Origin: Liolophura sinensis
Lineage: Eukaryota > Mollusca > Polyplacophora > Chitonida > Chitonidae
NCBI RefSeq assembly: GCF_032854445.1
Contig: NC_088295.1
Span: 19,453,385 to 19,517,384 of the forward strand
Direction of reading: 5' to 3'
DNA: 64,000 nucleotides
The notes below the pieces were generated by a model that saw only the letters and a list, made by a program, of their open reading frames with translations, did not search any database and was not told the origin of the DNA. Each line of letters opens with the position of its first letter. Within the stretch, counting starts at the first letter, position 1. Made by a program: the position numbers and the translations under genes. This document shows, one piece after another, positions 14,101 through 25,114 of the stretch.

Positions 14101-17100
14101 GAGGAAACTGTCTCAAAAGAGGAGGGTGTTGAAGAAACACCAGTCATGGAAGAATTTGAGGAAAAAGCAGTCACAAGAAAAGCTTGCGGAAACCTGTCCC
14201 AATTGATGAGGAAGTTGAAGAAAACACCAGTCATGGACGAATTTGAGGAAAGAACAGTGACAGAAAAGATTGAGGAAACTGCCCCAATAGAGGAGAAATT
14301 TGAAGAAACACCAGTCATGGAAGGAATTTGAGGAAAAAGCGGGTCACAGAAAAGTTTGAGGAAACTGTCCCAATAGAGGAAGAAGTTGAAGAAAACATCA
14401 GTCCATGGAAGAATTCGAGGAAAGAACAGTCACAGAAAAGCTTGAGAAAACTGTCCCAAAAGAGGAGGGTATTGTAGAAACACCAGTCATGGAAGAATTT
14501 GTGGAAAAAGCAGTCACAGAAAAGCTTGAGGAAAGTGTCCCAATTGATGAGGAAGTTGAAGAAACACCAGTCATGGAAGAATTTGAGGAGAAAACTGTTA
14601 CAGAAAAGGTTGAAGAAACTGTTCCAATACAGGAGGAAGTTGAAGAAACACCAGTCATGGAAGAATTTGAGGAAAGAGCAGTCACAGAAAAGCTTGAGGA
14701 AACTGTCCCAGTTGATGAGGAAGTTGAAGAAACACCAGTCATGGATGAATTTGAGGAGAAAACTGTTCCAGAAAAGCTTGAGGAAACTGTCCCCAATACA
14801 GGAGGAAGTTGAAGAAACACCAGTCATGGAAGAATTTGAGGAAAAAGCAGTCACAGAAAAGCTTGAGGAAAACTGTCCCAATTGATGAGGAAGTTGAAGA
14901 AACACCAGTCCATGGAAGAATTTGAGGAAAAAAACAGTCGCAGAAAAGATTGAAGATTCTGTCCCAAAAGAGGAGGATGTTGTAGAAACACCAGTCGTGG
15001 AAGAAGTTGAGGAAAAAGCAGTCACAGAAAAGGTTGAGGAAACTGTCCCAATTGATGAGGAAGTTGAAGAAACACCAGTCATGGAAGAATTTGAGGAAAA
15101 AGCAGTCACTGAAAAGATTGAGGAAACAGTCCGAGTAGAGGAGGAAGTTGAAGAAAAACTGGTCGTGGAAGAATTTGAGGAAAAAGCGGTCACAGAAAAA
15201 AGTGAGGAAATTGTCCCAAAAGAGGAGGGTATTGAAGAAACACCAGTCATGGAAGAATTTGAGGAAAAAGCAGTCACAGAAAAGCTTGAGGAAACTGTCT
15301 CAAAAGAGGAGAGTATTGAAGAAACACCAGTCATGGAAGAATTTGAGGAAAAGCAGTCACAGAAAAGCTTGAGGAAACTGTCCCAATTGATGAGGAAGTT
15401 GAAGAAAACACCAGTCATGGAAGAATTTGAGGAAAAAATAGTCACAGAAAAGATTGAAGAAACTGTCCCAAAAGAGGAGGATGTTGTAGAAACACCAGTC
15501 ATGGAAGAATTTGAGGAAAAAGCAGTCACAGAAAAGCTTGAGGAAACTGTCCCAATTGATGAGGAAGCTGAAGAAACACCAGTCATGGAAGAATTTGAGG
15601 AAAAAATAGTCCACAGAAAAGATTGAAGAAACCGTCCCAAAAGAGGAGGGTATTGTAGAAACACCAGTCACGGAAGAATTTGAGGAAAAAGCAGTCACAG
15701 AAAAGCTTGAGGAAAGTGTCCCAATTGATGAGGAAGTTGAAGAAACACCAGTCATGAAGAATTTGAGGAAAAAAACAGTCGCAGAAAGATTGAAGATTCT
15801 GTCCCAAAAGAGGAGGATGTTGTAGAAACACCAATCATGGAAGAATTTGAGGAAAAAGCAGTCACAGAAAAGCTTGAGGAAACTGTCCCAGTTGATGAGG
15901 AAGTTGACGAAACACCAGTCATCGAAGAATTAGAGGGAAAAAGTCACTGAAAAGATTGAGGAAAACCGTCCCAATAGAGGAGGAATCTGAAGAAAAAACT
16001 AGTCATGGAAGAATTTGAGGAAAAAGCAGTCACAGAAAAGATTGAGAAAACTGTCCCAACAGAGGAGGGTATTGTAGAAACACCAGTCATGGAAGAATTT
16101 GTGGAAAAAACAGTCACAGAAAAGCTTGAGGAAACTGTCCCAAAAGAGGAGGATGTTTTGGAAACACCAATCATGGAAGAATTTGAGGAAAAAGCAGTCA
16201 CAGAAAAGCTTGAGGAAACTGTCCCAATTGATGAGGAAGTTGAAGAAACACCAGTCATGGAAGAATTTGAGGAAAAAGCAGTCGCAGAAAAGATTGAAGA
16301 TTCTGTCCCAAAAGAGGAGGATGCTGTAGAAACACCAATCATGGAAGAATTTGAGGAAAAAAGCAGTCACAGAAAAGGTTGAGGAAACTGTCCCAGTTGA
16401 TGAGGAAGTTGAAGAAACACCAGTCATCGAAGAATTAGAGGAAAAAGTCACTGAAAAGATTGAGGAAACCGTCCCAATAGAGGAGGAATCTGAAGAAAAA
16501 CTAGTCATGGAAGAATTTGAGGAAGAAGCAGTCACAGAAAAGATTGAGAAAACTGTCCCAACAGAGGAGGGTATTGTAGAAACACCAGTCATGGAAGAAT
16601 TTGTGGAAAAAACAGTCACAGAAAAGCTTGAGGAAACTGTCCCAAAAGAGGAGGATGTTTTGGAAACACCAATCATGGAAGAATTAGAGGAAAAAGCAGT
16701 CACAGAAAAGCTTGAGGAAACTGTCCCAATTGATGAGGAAGTTGAAGAAACACCAGTCATGGAAGAATTTGAGGAAAAAGCAGTCACAGAAAAGATTGAG
16801 GAAACCGTCCCAATAGAGGAGGAATCTGAGGAAAAAACTGGTCATGGAAGAATTTGAGGAAAAAATAGTCACAGAAAAGATTGAGAAAACTGTCCCAAAA
16901 CAGGAGGGTGTTGAAGAAACACCAGTCTTGGAAGAATTTGTGGAAAAAGCAGTCACAGAAAAGCTTGAGGAAACTGTCCTAATAGATGAGGAAATTGAAG
17001 AAACACCAGTCATGGAAGAATTTGAGGAGAAAACTGTCCCAATAGAGAAGGAAGTTGAAGAAACACCAGTCATGGAAGAATTTGAGGAGAAAATTGTCAC

Positions 17101-19382
17101 AGAAAAGCTTGAGAAAACCATCCCAATAGAGGAGGAAGAAACACCAATCATGGAAGAATCTGAGCAAAAACCAGAAGAATTTGACCACAAACTAGTGACA
17201 AAGAAACTTGATGAAACAAACCAGGAAGAGGAGGTTGAAAAATCATTGATAATGGAGAAAACAGTTATGGAAGAATTTGAACATAAACTATTCACAAAAG
17301 AACTAGAAGAAAAGGTTATGGAAGAGGAGATGGGAAAACCACCAAGTATGGAAGAATTTGAGGAAAAAACTCTTGAAGAGGAGACTGTTGAAAAGGACAA
17401 TGTTAGAGTGGAACATGAAGAAGAAATGGTCACCCATGAAGAATTTGAGCATGCACCAGTCACGGAAAAGCTTAAAGAAACAGTTATGGTGCCTTTTGAA
17501 GAAAAGCTGGCCATAGAAGAACTTCATGAGAAATATATAACAGAAGAGGATATAACAGTCACCAAGAAAGTTGAAGAGCAAAAAACAACTCCTATGGAAG
17601 TCCAAGACCCATTTGATGTACTAGAGGCAGACATGGCCCAGGAAATAATAACTGAACAATATGAGAAAGATCTTCAGGAAACAGCAGAGACAATTAATGA
17701 ACAGGGGATGGAAAATTTGTTGTTTGAAAGTGAATCAGTCGAGCAGGGAGGACTTCAAGGATTTGTCGAAATAAAACGGGACATGGAGGAAGATTATGAG
17801 ACAGAGAAACTAGTTGTGGAAAAGGATGGAGAGACACCTGTCTTAAAACAGGATTCTGAGGAAAAACATGACAAAGAACATAGTGAAGACGATTCAAGTT
17901 TAGAATGGGAATTTGTGGAGAAACCATTGGCAGAAGATGGTTATATTGAAGAGGATGTGGTATCCAAGGAGAAGTTGTATAAAGAAAGCATTGTGGAATA
18001 TGAAGGTGGTCTTTCCCTGGAAAAAGATGACTTTTATCAGAAAGAAACAGCCCTACAACATCAAGCTGGACCTGGTAAGGAACAGATGGTTGACATTGGA
18101 GATGTAAGTGAAAAAGGGTTTGAGGATGTTCAAGTTGAAAGAAGTCTCACTGAAGAAGACAGACATGTTTGGGAAAAGCTTGACACACCAGATGATTTGC
18201 AGAAAGATCCGTTTGAAACATTGGAAGAAGATATGTCCCGAGAAGTAATGACCACAGAGCAGCATAAGGAACAGAGAGAAGAAACTCGTGTATCTGAAGT
18301 AAATATCACTGAGGAAACTGATGAGCAATATTTTCATAAAACAACTGAAAAATTAAGTATGGAAATACACGCAGACACTACAGAGATGAAAGAGCAGATA
18401 ACACAGCAATTCCAGACAGCTGAGGAATTTGAGAGCTTTCAAGATAGTCAGTATACAACTGGCAAAGAGCTTGAAAGTGATGAAGAAATAGACAAAGTTG
18501 ATGAGAGACATGTTGTATCAGACTTGTCTGATGATGAATTAAGACAGTATGCAGTGGATGAACAGGAATACAAAGAAGATTTACAACAAAGTGATTTACA
18601 ACCACAGGATCAAGTTAGTTCCAGTCAAGAGAAAACACAAATTTTGCATACTTTATCATTTCTGGAAGAGGAAGCAGAAAAAAAAGTTGAAAGATCTGAA
18701 GAGGAAGAACAAGAAGTAACCAGTCCATTTAGTGATGTTTTAGCAGAGATTCCAGCAGGACTAGAAGATGATGCATACATCCGTGAAGGGAAAGTTGATG
18801 AAATAGATGATGATGAATATGGCTCTATGTCAGAGGAGGAAGATGAAGATCAACCTACTGAAACAGTCACAGATGAAACCATGGAAAAGTCTGAAATACC
18901 TGAGAAAGCAGATTCAGATTTAGAGGATGAAGTTTTATTTGGAAAAGCTGAGTTGGACGTGGAGCAAGAGAAGGAGGTATCTGAAAGTGAATTAGATGTC
19001 AGTATAGACAGACTCGAAAGGTTTATGACTAAGGATGGAGAAGACTTCGGCTCAGATGAGTGGAATGAAATGGCCTTGGAAAGGGAAGATCAGTTGAAGG
19101 CATCACTGGCAGAGGCTCCAGAGTTTAGTATTGACAGGCGAGAGACTTTCCTGTCATTAAGCCCAGAAACACTGGGCCCTGATGGACACAAATCCCCAAA
19201 GCATGGACCTAATGTTGAAATTGTTTCTGTTACTGATCATGATGATAGCACTGATTTCAGCTTTGAACTCTCGGGTGTCCCAGGCCTTCCACATGCTGAT
19301 GCAGACAGAGATCAGACAAGCCTGTTGGATATAACTCTTGATGGCACTGGAGACCAGTACCTTGAACTTCAAAAGGACAAAG
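8175..19382 (+). CDS. Gene 1 exon 6: 11.2-kb giant exon, Glu-rich repeat protein
   Basis: Acceptor CTTCTCACAG|AA and donor GACAAAG|GTACAG, phase 1 at both ends; the length of 11,208 nt is divisible by 3. Layout: unique acidic sequence (8175 to about 9590); degenerate Glu/Pro/Val repeats (to about 10740); a regular 111-bp/37-aa repeat (10740-13490); an 84-bp/28-aa repeat (13600-17140); and a unique acidic C-terminal part (17150-19382). The last part has two DPF motifs exactly 600 nt apart (17606, 18206) and a WEFV motif (17906). The frame is unbroken to about 13,985 and from about 16,844; between them about 20 one-base indels shift it repeatedly, yet the repeat continues in another frame after each. 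In giant ankyrins such exons form long unfolded tails in axons, acting on membrane-microtubule spacing. No enzymatic domain is present. A further in-phase donor lies at 18074. Confidence 0.75.
10740..13490 (+). repeat. 111-bp (37-aa) coding tandem repeat, about 25 copies
   Basis: The unit has three sub-blocks of about 12 residues built on Glu-rich x-P-V/I-M/T cores: EEKPVMDEELEQ, KPVTEGLEEAVM, EEKVEETPIMEEL. A typical unit has 14 Glu, 1 Asp and 3 Lys, so net charge is about -12 per 37 residues. Neighbouring copies between 11,600 and 12,200 are almost identical at the DNA level, implying recent unequal exchange. The reading frame is intact throughout. Confidence 0.9.
13600..17140 (+). repeat. 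84-bp (28-aa) coding tandem repeat, about 40 copies
   Basis: The unit reads TPVMEEFEEKAVTEKLEE followed by TVPxxEExEE, about -10 net charge per 28 residues. It shares the PVMEE/VTE cores with the upstream 37-aa repeat and was probably derived from it by loss of one sub-block. Within 13,985-16,845 many copies carry single-base insertions or deletions, mostly in A, C or G runs. Confidence 0.9.
15770..16745 (+). repeat. About 505-bp near-identical tandem duplication inside the 84-bp array
   Basis: About 15,770-16,235 is repeated at about 16,275-16,740 with few differences, including shared rare variants (GTCGCAG, GATTCTGTCC, a GTCATCGAAGAATTAGAG segment). The offset is close to six 84-bp units. 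Several differences are extra or missing single bases in the left copy. It is either a higher-order repeat or an assembly duplication. Confidence 0.75.
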
Positions 19383-21017
19383 GTACAGTTTGAAAGGAGC
19401 AAACATAGGCTGGTTTTCCTTACCAGCTGAAATAATTGTGATCAGAGTATTCTGATGCATCGGTCCAGGGTTCTTAATTGGGTTTTCATTTGGGTTATTG
19501 GCTTCATTCTTCATGGTCAGTTTATGGTTCTTCTCTTTCTCATTCTTCATGGTTTGGGTTGAATACCTCTGTTTATGTGGACATGCAGTTGAGTGGTTAT
19601 TGTCAATGAGAAGCTATTTCCAAACGGGGCACTTCAGTTTGTTTTTACCGCCAAAATACTTTGCCCAGCAGTGATGAATTGGGTCCATGGCTGTCTTTCT
19701 GGCTCTGCTGTTTTATCTCTAACCTACAGTGCAGTCTGTTCTTATTCATAAAGTGCGTGTTACATCTTCAATACCCCACTGTGTTTTCATTGCCTGTTGT
19801 CTGACACATACAATACTCAAATACTTGAGTTTACATTCACAACTGTCCCAACTGCATGTCTGGATTGGCAGAAACCAAGGAAAGAATTTTCAGACTTTGA
19901 TTTCCAGAACTTCCATTCATGCCACTATCTCATTTGCTTTAACCGAAAATTCCAATTCATCGTCCATTAAGTTTTTGACAGTTTAACCTTAAATCTGTAC
20001 CAAATCATTCCGAAACATTTCACCATAGATATCACCTTAGAGTCACATAAAACAAAATTGCATTCTTGTCCGGTTTCCATATCTGTCATCGTGTTTTTGT
20101 CTTTTGTCTGTTCCACATCCCATTGCTCACAAACCTATTCATTTGAGTGTTTATAACATATTAGTAAGTGTTGTTCATATAATTAATTGGAGTTTACCAC
20201 GTCATTCACAGTTGTGGAGTACTCTTTATCTTGTGTCATGTTATATAATACATCATTATGTATCATGCATGTAGTGCTAAATAAAGGACATGTAAACGGT
20301 CACAAAAACATTTAAAACCTCAAAAATTGAAACATATTTCCAAAACCCTCAAAAGCATTGGGGATCATTAATCAAAATGAATATAATTTACACTTCATTT
20401 TTCAGGGATCTAGCATGTTACACTATTGGTAGGAACTGTTAGTAAAATTATGCTGCATTATTTCAGTCATATAACACAAACATATGTAATTCATGTAACT
20501 TAAACAGTAATAGACTAAGATAGCATCTTCAAACAGCTAGCATTAGAATTTAATACTATTACCATAAAACACACAAAGTGCTGGGAAGGATCACCAGTGC
20601 CAGATAAAACACAAAGATTGGGGAGGGTGGGGGGAGGGTGTCAAATTAAGGCCTTCCCAGTTGCAAGGATGCTCCAGTTCTCTTTTAGGTGGAACACTCA
20701 TTCAGATTTCACCATTCAAGTTGACAGTCATGGAAGGTACAGTGTATTCGTTGGTACTTCATCAGACCAAGACCAAGAATCCTACCAACTGCTCATTTTA
20801 GAGTCACCAAGACCAAGTGGTAAAACCAAGTGCTGTGAAGCATTTGATTGACTTTTTGAATTTTCAAATCTGAATAACATTGGCAGGGTTCTGTGGTATC
20901 ACCGGAATCACCCGTAGAATCACAAGTGTGGACCATCTTGCATGCTCCGTAGCCTAGAGTCATAGATATCCGTATCCCCAGTCTAAAATCTAAACACTTG
21001 GTTTCTCTGCATTACAG
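19383..21017 (+). other. Intron with one candidate micro-exon
   Basis: AT-rich unique sequence. The only in-phase splice pair I found is the low-confidence 48-nt candidate at 20689-20736. Confidence 0.55.
20689..20736 (+). CDS. Possible 16-codon phase-1 micro-exon
   Basis: Acceptor TTCTCTTTTAG|GT and donor ATGGAAG|GTACAG bound 48 nt, open in phase 1, coding G-G-T-L-I-Q-I-S-P-F-K-L-T-V-M-E. Phase and splice strength fit the gene. The composition (hydrophobic, not acidic) does not, so this may be chance. Confidence 0.25.
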
Positions 21018-22646
21018 TCCCTGATCCAACTGCTGTGACCGAACAAACTGTTTATCAAACCACGCTTCCTGATGGTACTTCTATTAAACGCCATAGACAA
21101 TTACAGAGGGACAATAGCATTGTGGAAATCATAGAAGAAGAAGGTCCTGCAATGCAGAAAACGGTTCACACCCAAGAACATGAAGAAGTCTTACCTGATG
21201 GTACTGTTCACAGAACACATCGTAGTCACAGTCAGAAAGTGAAGCACTTCAGAAAACGAATCCATAGTTTAGATGTTGAAGAAGAAGACAAAATTTTTGA
21301 GGAGGATATAACACTGCCAGGTACAAAAAGGGAAGATACAGTGGAAACCTTTGAAGAGCCAGTTCGATGTGAGGTGAAAGTGGAGAAGGTCGAGGAACAG
21401 CTGCCTACTGGAGAGATGAAGAAGAAGAAGGTTATCCACAACAGAATGGTTCACAAAATCCGAACACGCCACCAGTCCCAAGAAGAAGGCGGCGGCAGCA
21501 TAGAGGAAGAATATGAGATAGATGAGATTATTCCTGGCACTGAAACAGCTTTTGTAGAATCTGACCGAGAAAGTACACCAGAGAGTGTTGAGAGCACCCC
21601 TAGTTCAGATTTAGATGCAGAAACCATGGATAAAGACTTTAGTGAAGAATCAAGGAAAACATCAGAAGATGCTGGACAGGCCCAACCTGGTAAAGGTGAG
21701 GTTGAATATAGTGTTTTAAAGCCTGACGGAACTGTAGCTACACATCACCCCCAAAATGTTGGTGAAGTGGGCTATTCCGATATAGTAGTAGAAGAAGGGC
21801 CACCGCATGAATTGAGAGATGTTCAGACATTAGAAGAAAGGTTACCAGATGGTACAATACACAAATCTCAAATGGTACACAGTCACATTATAAAGCATGT
21901 CTTAACTCATGTGGAATCAGAAAAAGGGGATCAACCTTTGTTCGAGGCTGATGTAGAGGTGCCAGGTACTGAAAAAGAAGATGTTATTGAGATATTTGAA
22001 GAACCTGCACATCCTGAAAGTCAAGTAGAAGAAGTAGATGAATCTTTACCTAGTGGTGAGCATGTTAAGAGACATATCCATCACTCTAGACTTGTTCAAC
22101 ATATAAAAACAAAACACAAATCCATAGACTCAGAAGGTGGCCAGTTTGAGGAGGAGTATGATTTAGAAGAAGTTGTACCCGGTACTGAGTGTGCCTTTTT
22201 TGAAGAACCTGTAGTTCTAGAAGCTGACAAAATCTCTACTGACTACAATGTCAAGAAGGAAGTCCTTAGCGATGGTAGACTTGTCACTCAAAGGGTTGTA
22301 AGCAGTGAAGAAGTGCGCAAGGTGAGGTCCAGGTCTGGATCGTTGGAGCAAGAGACCGATAAGCTATCTTTGACAGAGGAAGAAGTCAGTGCAAGCCCTC
22401 GGAGACAACCAAGTCCTAGCCAAGAAGCAGACCAGTCACACAGACCACATGGTGGCTATTTTGGACCAGAAGATGTGGATTATCAGAAGCGCCTCATTCA
22501 GAGTGGCCATGTAGAGCAAACATACTCTGCCAGCCAAGGACAATACAGAGAAACTGCCGACCAGTCTGTTGAAACATTTGAAAAGCCATCACCATCTCCA
22601 CGCACCATTGTGCTCGCACCAGGCATGGAACTGGAAGAGGAAGAAG
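21018..22646 (+). CDS. Gene 1 exon 7, 543 codons with duplicated LPDGT modules
   Basis: Acceptor TGCATTACAG|TC and donor GAAGAAG|GTAAAT, phase 1 at both ends; the frame is open throughout. The exon is built from a recurring element: L-P-D/S/T-G-T/E, a basic/His stretch ending HSxxVKHxxxR, and an acidic linker with PGTxxED or PGTExAF. Seven LxDG-type turns occur (near 21064, 21190, 21400, 21718, 21842, 22046, 22264). The stretch 21180-21560 is matched by 21830-22215, including PGTKREDTVETFEEP against PGTEKEDVIEIFEEP and EIIPGTETAF against EVVPGTECAF. This is the most conserved-looking and least acidic part of the tail; its DGT turns and basic strands resemble ankyrin-tail sequence. Additional in-phase donors (CCTG|GTAAAG and AAAG|GTGAGG near 21690-21696) could shorten it. 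Confidence 0.8.
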
Positions 22647-23378
22647 GTAAATAAAATCCCCGGGTGGCTGGAAGTGGACTGGCTTGATTATACCACATAA
22701 CCTTAAACTCCCAGCTTCTTTCCTGGTTCCTGGTTTTTCGGCTCTTATATCAATTCAGGTTGATTTACCCTGTTCCTCATAGGATCAGCACTATAGCCAG
22801 ATGATATCAGTGTTGACATACATAGCTGCTGTCTCTTCTACTAACCACTTTAAAACCCTTCTTAATCTGCTCTTATCTTTTATGCCTTCCTATTGTGTTT
22901 GATGTGTTTTTTCTGATTTACAATGTTTGACTGACTGCCTCAGTGGATTGTGCTTTTGTTTAAAATATGGACTAACCCTCACACATTTATATGAAATATG
23001 AACTAGTCCTTGCGAATTTTATTAAAAGCATGGTAAAATAACAGATTTGTTAATGACAGCTTGAGATGCCAATAGATTTGTATATCTTTAAATGTTGATC
23101 AAAGAACTTGAATATATTTTTCTCTTAACCGAGTTCTCAACGGGCCTGATAATCTCTTCAGTTTCTCTTTAGCTGTTTCTTAAGGTGTTTTTTGGTTTTT
23201 ATTATTTACAATATTTACTCTACTATTTTTGTGCATAAAAATCAGTTTGTGAATACAGCACATTGCCCTAGCATCATCCCTGTTACTTGTTAGCTGCCCT
23301 AGCATCATCCCTATTACTTGAATGGTTACGAAGAATGCAGCAGTTGTGATATGGCATGATCTGACTAATCTGACTCAG
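22647..23378 (+). other. Intron, no gene seen
   Basis: AT-rich; a roughly 26-bp direct repeat (GCCCTAGCATCATCCCT...) occurs twice at 23265-23320. Confidence 0.6.
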
Positions 23379-23549
23379 GCATGGCAGAAACCTTGGATGA
23401 ATGGATGTTTAGAAATCGGACATCGCTAATGACCACAACAACCACCACCATCAGGAGTGAGGGAGGACCGTGGGTGCCACCTCGGCCTGGAGTCGGAACA
23501 CCTCATTCACAAGCAACTCAGCGCAGCATACGAGGCACCCCTGTTGGAG
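23379..23549 (+). CDS. Gene 1 exon 8, 57 codons, Thr/Pro-rich and basic
   Basis: Acceptor CTGACTCAG|GC and donor GTTGGAG|GTATTG, phase 1 at both ends. The product has D-E-W-M-F-R-N-R, a TTTTTT run, then proline/arginine-rich sequence (PWVPPRPGVGTP, SQATQRSIRGTP). It is basic, unlike most of the tail, and has proline-rich segments that could bind SH3-type domains. This inference is weak. Confidence 0.7.
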
Positions 23550-24431
23550 GTATTGTGTGGAAAGGGGAATAACCTGCTTTACTCACCCAAATATAACCTC
23601 GTGTTGTGTCTACCATCTACCTTCTACTAACCACTAAACCTCAAAACATGTTACTTGACAGTGGTTCCCCTGTTTCTCACCAGGTGGACCATCAAGTTTG
23701 GACCTGTAGATTTGGAGGTCAATTGAGACTTCTGATATTTGGATTTGAGGCTAGCATTGATCTCTGCTTTGACATATATCTGCGTGTGTCTGGGTGTGAA
23801 GGTCAAGGTCACAGTTCTCTTTCAGCTTCACCAGTCAGGAAGGAACCTGCAACTCTGGATCTACTTCTGTGTTCACAAACCAACAAACCATCACGTGTAA
23901 CCAAATACGCGCAACGTTGAACATACATGATGGGATATGAAATAATGCCACTAAACAATGCAGAACTAAATACATGATAAAAACAAAATCATGATCCAAT
24001 AGAAATCAAGAAATTAATCCACACAAAGGTTTTTTTTTTTTAGTTCAAAACATGCTTCATTTATGCTGTACTCTAATTTTTTTTAAGCATTATTTTTTAG
24101 GTTTTATTTTTATAAATGTTTTCTGTTTGTAATAATGTGCATTTTATTTTGTATACCTTAAGTTGCGTGTTTTCCTCTTGTAGAATTTCAGGTCGTTTTT
24201 TAGAAAATATTTTTAGTTGTGGTACCAACATCATAAGTTTATTGTGACTTTGCCCAGCTTATTTTTTTTACAGCAGTACAGCATCTCTACTATAATATTT
24301 AGTTAGCATTTTTGCGTTTTCACACTATCTCTTACAGCTCTGCCAAGATATATTGCAGCTTTCACTGGAAAGGAAACTCTATTTTGCATGTGTTTGGTCT
24401 GATGTGTTTGACTACTTTTCACTTTGCACAG
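23550..24431 (+). other. Intron, no gene seen
   Basis: Open sequence at 23606-23920 ends with acceptor CTCTTTCAG|CT near 23825 followed by S-P-V-R-K-E-P and a stop at 23918. It could be an alternative terminal exon but has no other support. The remainder is T-rich. Confidence 0.5.
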
Positions 24432-24542
24432 GGGAGGTAACTTCTGCTGCTCCTGTAATTACAATAACTGAAGACAACAGTGTTCCATGGGATGAGGATG
24501 ATTATGTTGGTTTTTTTGAAGTTCAACAACAACAATTTAAAG
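24432..24542 (+). CDS. Gene 1 exon 9, 37 codons
   Basis: Acceptor TTTGCACAG|GG and donor TTTAAAG|GTTAGG, phase 1 at both ends. It encodes G-E-V-T-S-A-A-P-V-I-T-I-T-E-D-N-S, then VPWDEDDYVGFFEV and a QQQQ run. The acid-flanked aromatics (W-D-E-D-D-Y, F-F-E-V) could be a docking motif. No family motif assigned. Confidence 0.7.
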
Positions 24543-25051
24543 GTTAGGTGAAAAACTCTCCACTTAACACATCCCCAACAGGAACACTTTGTCTGGATAT
24601 TGTTTTTTCTTTCTTAATTAGTTTGCATGAGTATTTAAAATTTGGCTTGCTCTTTTATTTTGTTTTGAATTTTATATTTCTGGAATAAATTGCCCAACTA
24701 GAACAGGTATGAAACACTAAACGACAAACAGATAAATGTCAAAATACAATAATAATCACTTTTACTGGTGACATCACAAAGGATCCCACATTTGCAATAG
24801 ATACTATGAACATGGTAGGCTTGTAACACCAGTGTGTAGTACTGTTGAAAGGTATCAAATCACTCTGAAAATCCTTATATACATGCAGGTATTCAACTTT
24901 TTTTTTTACAATTTTACAGTAATAAATGTTCAGAGGTGATTAATTGTTACTTTTGTTTTTCTTTTGCCTTTTTGCTACTTATAAGTATTCTTGCCAACAG
25001 GCTGTAGCAAAGTTTGCTGTGTTAATTGTGTGAGATTTGTTCACTGTCTAG
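24543..25051 (+). other. Intron, no gene seen
   Basis: AT-rich unique sequence, nothing supportable. Confidence 0.6.
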
Positions 25052-25114
25052 GTGCCGATGTGTCTGCTGGTCAACCTCCGGAGATGACAGAAGAGTATCA
25101 GGAGACTGTGCAAG
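25052..25114 (+). CDS. Gene 1 exon 10, 21-codon cassette
   Basis: Acceptor TCACTGTCTAG|GT and donor GTGCAAG|GTACTT, phase 1 at both ends. It encodes G-A-D-V-S-A-G-Q-P-P-E-M-T-E-E-Y-Q-E-T-V-Q. It is the same length as exon 2 and a likely alternative cassette. Confidence 0.65.

Noticed and set aside
9547-16787. Long reverse-strand open frames (up to 917 codons) rich in Ser/Gly/Thr
   Set aside because: They mirror the Glu-rich repeat exactly; the antisense of GAA/GAG/GTC codons gives Ser/Thr/Phe-rich frames without stops. No start context, splice sites or independent composition.
13985-16845. Giant exon as a pseudogene
   Set aside because: The frame is intact for 5.8 kb before and 2.5 kb after, indels sit mostly in homopolymers, nonsense substitutions are rare, and entry and exit phases agree; sequencing error explains it better.
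23825-23918. Possible alternative terminal exon (SPVRKEPATLDLLL, stop at 23918)
   Set aside because: A good acceptor but no poly(A) signal close by and no compositional likeness; kept only as a remark on the intron.
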